NCBI GenBank assembly: GCA_049296695.1
Contig: JBAQSX010000061.1
Location: 1 to 64,000 of the forward strand
Length of the DNA: 64,000 nucleotides
Source: UBA10906 sp049296695
Lineage (GTDB): Bacteria; Pseudomonadota; Gammaproteobacteria; Methylococcales; Methylomonadaceae
Direction of reading: 5' to 3'
Position 1 is the stretch's first letter; the number at the start of each line of letters is the position of its first letter. This document shows positions 63,911 through 64,000 of the stretch, piece by piece. The notes beneath the pieces are model-generated. The model was not told where the DNA came from. It did not search any database and saw only the letters and a program-made list of their open reading frames with translations. Made by a program: the position numbers and the translations under genes.

Positions 63911-64000
63911 TCAGTTAGAGAGATTAAAGTTCCAAAGCCCCGCACAGACTCCTACGATGTTATCATATAAATCAATAAGATGAATTCTTAATCTATCGAC
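63911..64000 (-). CDS. Possible 3' end of a gene upstream of carA
   Basis: One minus-strand frame is open for 29 codons from the window edge to a TGA at 63911 (product ends IVGVCAGLWNFNLSN). The other two minus frames close within a few codons. Too short to identify or to exclude chance. Confidence 0.25.
   Translation of the reverse strand, partial: VDRLRIHLIDLYDNIVGVCAGLWNFNLSN

Noticed and set aside
1..64000. tRNA, rRNA and CRISPR arrays
   Set aside because: Reading the intergenic regions, I found no cloverleaf, rRNA segment or repeat-spacer array.

Overview
The window looks like a chromosomal segment of a low-GC gammaproteobacterium. Codon use is AT-rich (TTA for Leu, AAA for Lys). Typical gammaproteobacterial neighbourhoods are present: the six-gene nqr operon, gcvR-bcp, divergent rph and yicC, surE next to a Smr gene, and carA, carB and greA on one strand. 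An aa3-type cytochrome oxidase, hemerythrins, abundant palindromic intergenic repeats and many defence or toxin genes recall the large sulfur bacteria (Beggiatoa/Thiothrix group). That placement is inference; no rRNA or tRNA is visible to confirm it.

Layout. 1-1144 is a secreted FecR-domain protein, cut by the window edge. 2040-3149 is alanine dehydrogenase. 3221-4839 is a small accessory patch: a CopG-like antitoxin gene broken by a 104-bp miniature element, then a HEPN/TPR-like pair. 4914-10908 is the complete Na+-translocating NADH:quinone reductase operon nqrABCDEF (minus strand). 11322-14321 holds glyoxalase I, an SPFH-SHOCT protein, a Smr protein and SurE. 14731-23597 is one minus-strand chemosensory operon: REC-REC-diguanylate cyclase, hemerythrin-tailed chemoreceptor, CheA-REC hybrid, CheW, CheB, CheR. 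24163-28195 carries a DAACS symporter, a rhomboid protease and a MoxR/DUF58 pair. 28347-34148 (minus) has a haem c membrane protein, a PDC-like sensor, a 13-TPR protein, a NYN protein and alanine racemase. 34340-41705 holds a membrane-fused spermidine-synthase-like protein, Bcp, GcvR, a SPOR protein, a JAMM protease, RNase PH and YicC. 41776-46624 is the cytochrome c oxidase operon (coxB with two haem c domains, coxA, a 32-aa membrane peptide, cox11, coxC). A bacteriohemerythrin follows.

48174-52409 is a two-gene module resembling McrBC restriction: an AAA+ ATPase with a long coiled coil and a DUF2357/PD-(D/E)XK nuclease. 52458-63509 should be a plain carA-carB-greA cluster but is split twice. 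An acyltransferase lies between carB and greA. A roughly 4-kb defence block lies between carA and carB, with a Uma2 nuclease, a PARIS-like AriA/AriB pair, an MNT/HEPN toxin-antitoxin pair and a 60-aa peptide.

The intergenic DNA is rich in miniature inverted-repeat elements. Two different types have perfect 8-bp target duplications. In one place an element is nested inside another repeat, and in another it disrupts a gene in a way that can be reversed exactly in frame. The strongest leads are the coiled-coil McrBC-like module, the defence island inside the car operon, the element-broken antitoxin, the altered NqrC flavin site with a Cys-rich N-terminal extension, and the oxygen-sensing chemosensory/c-di-GMP operon.
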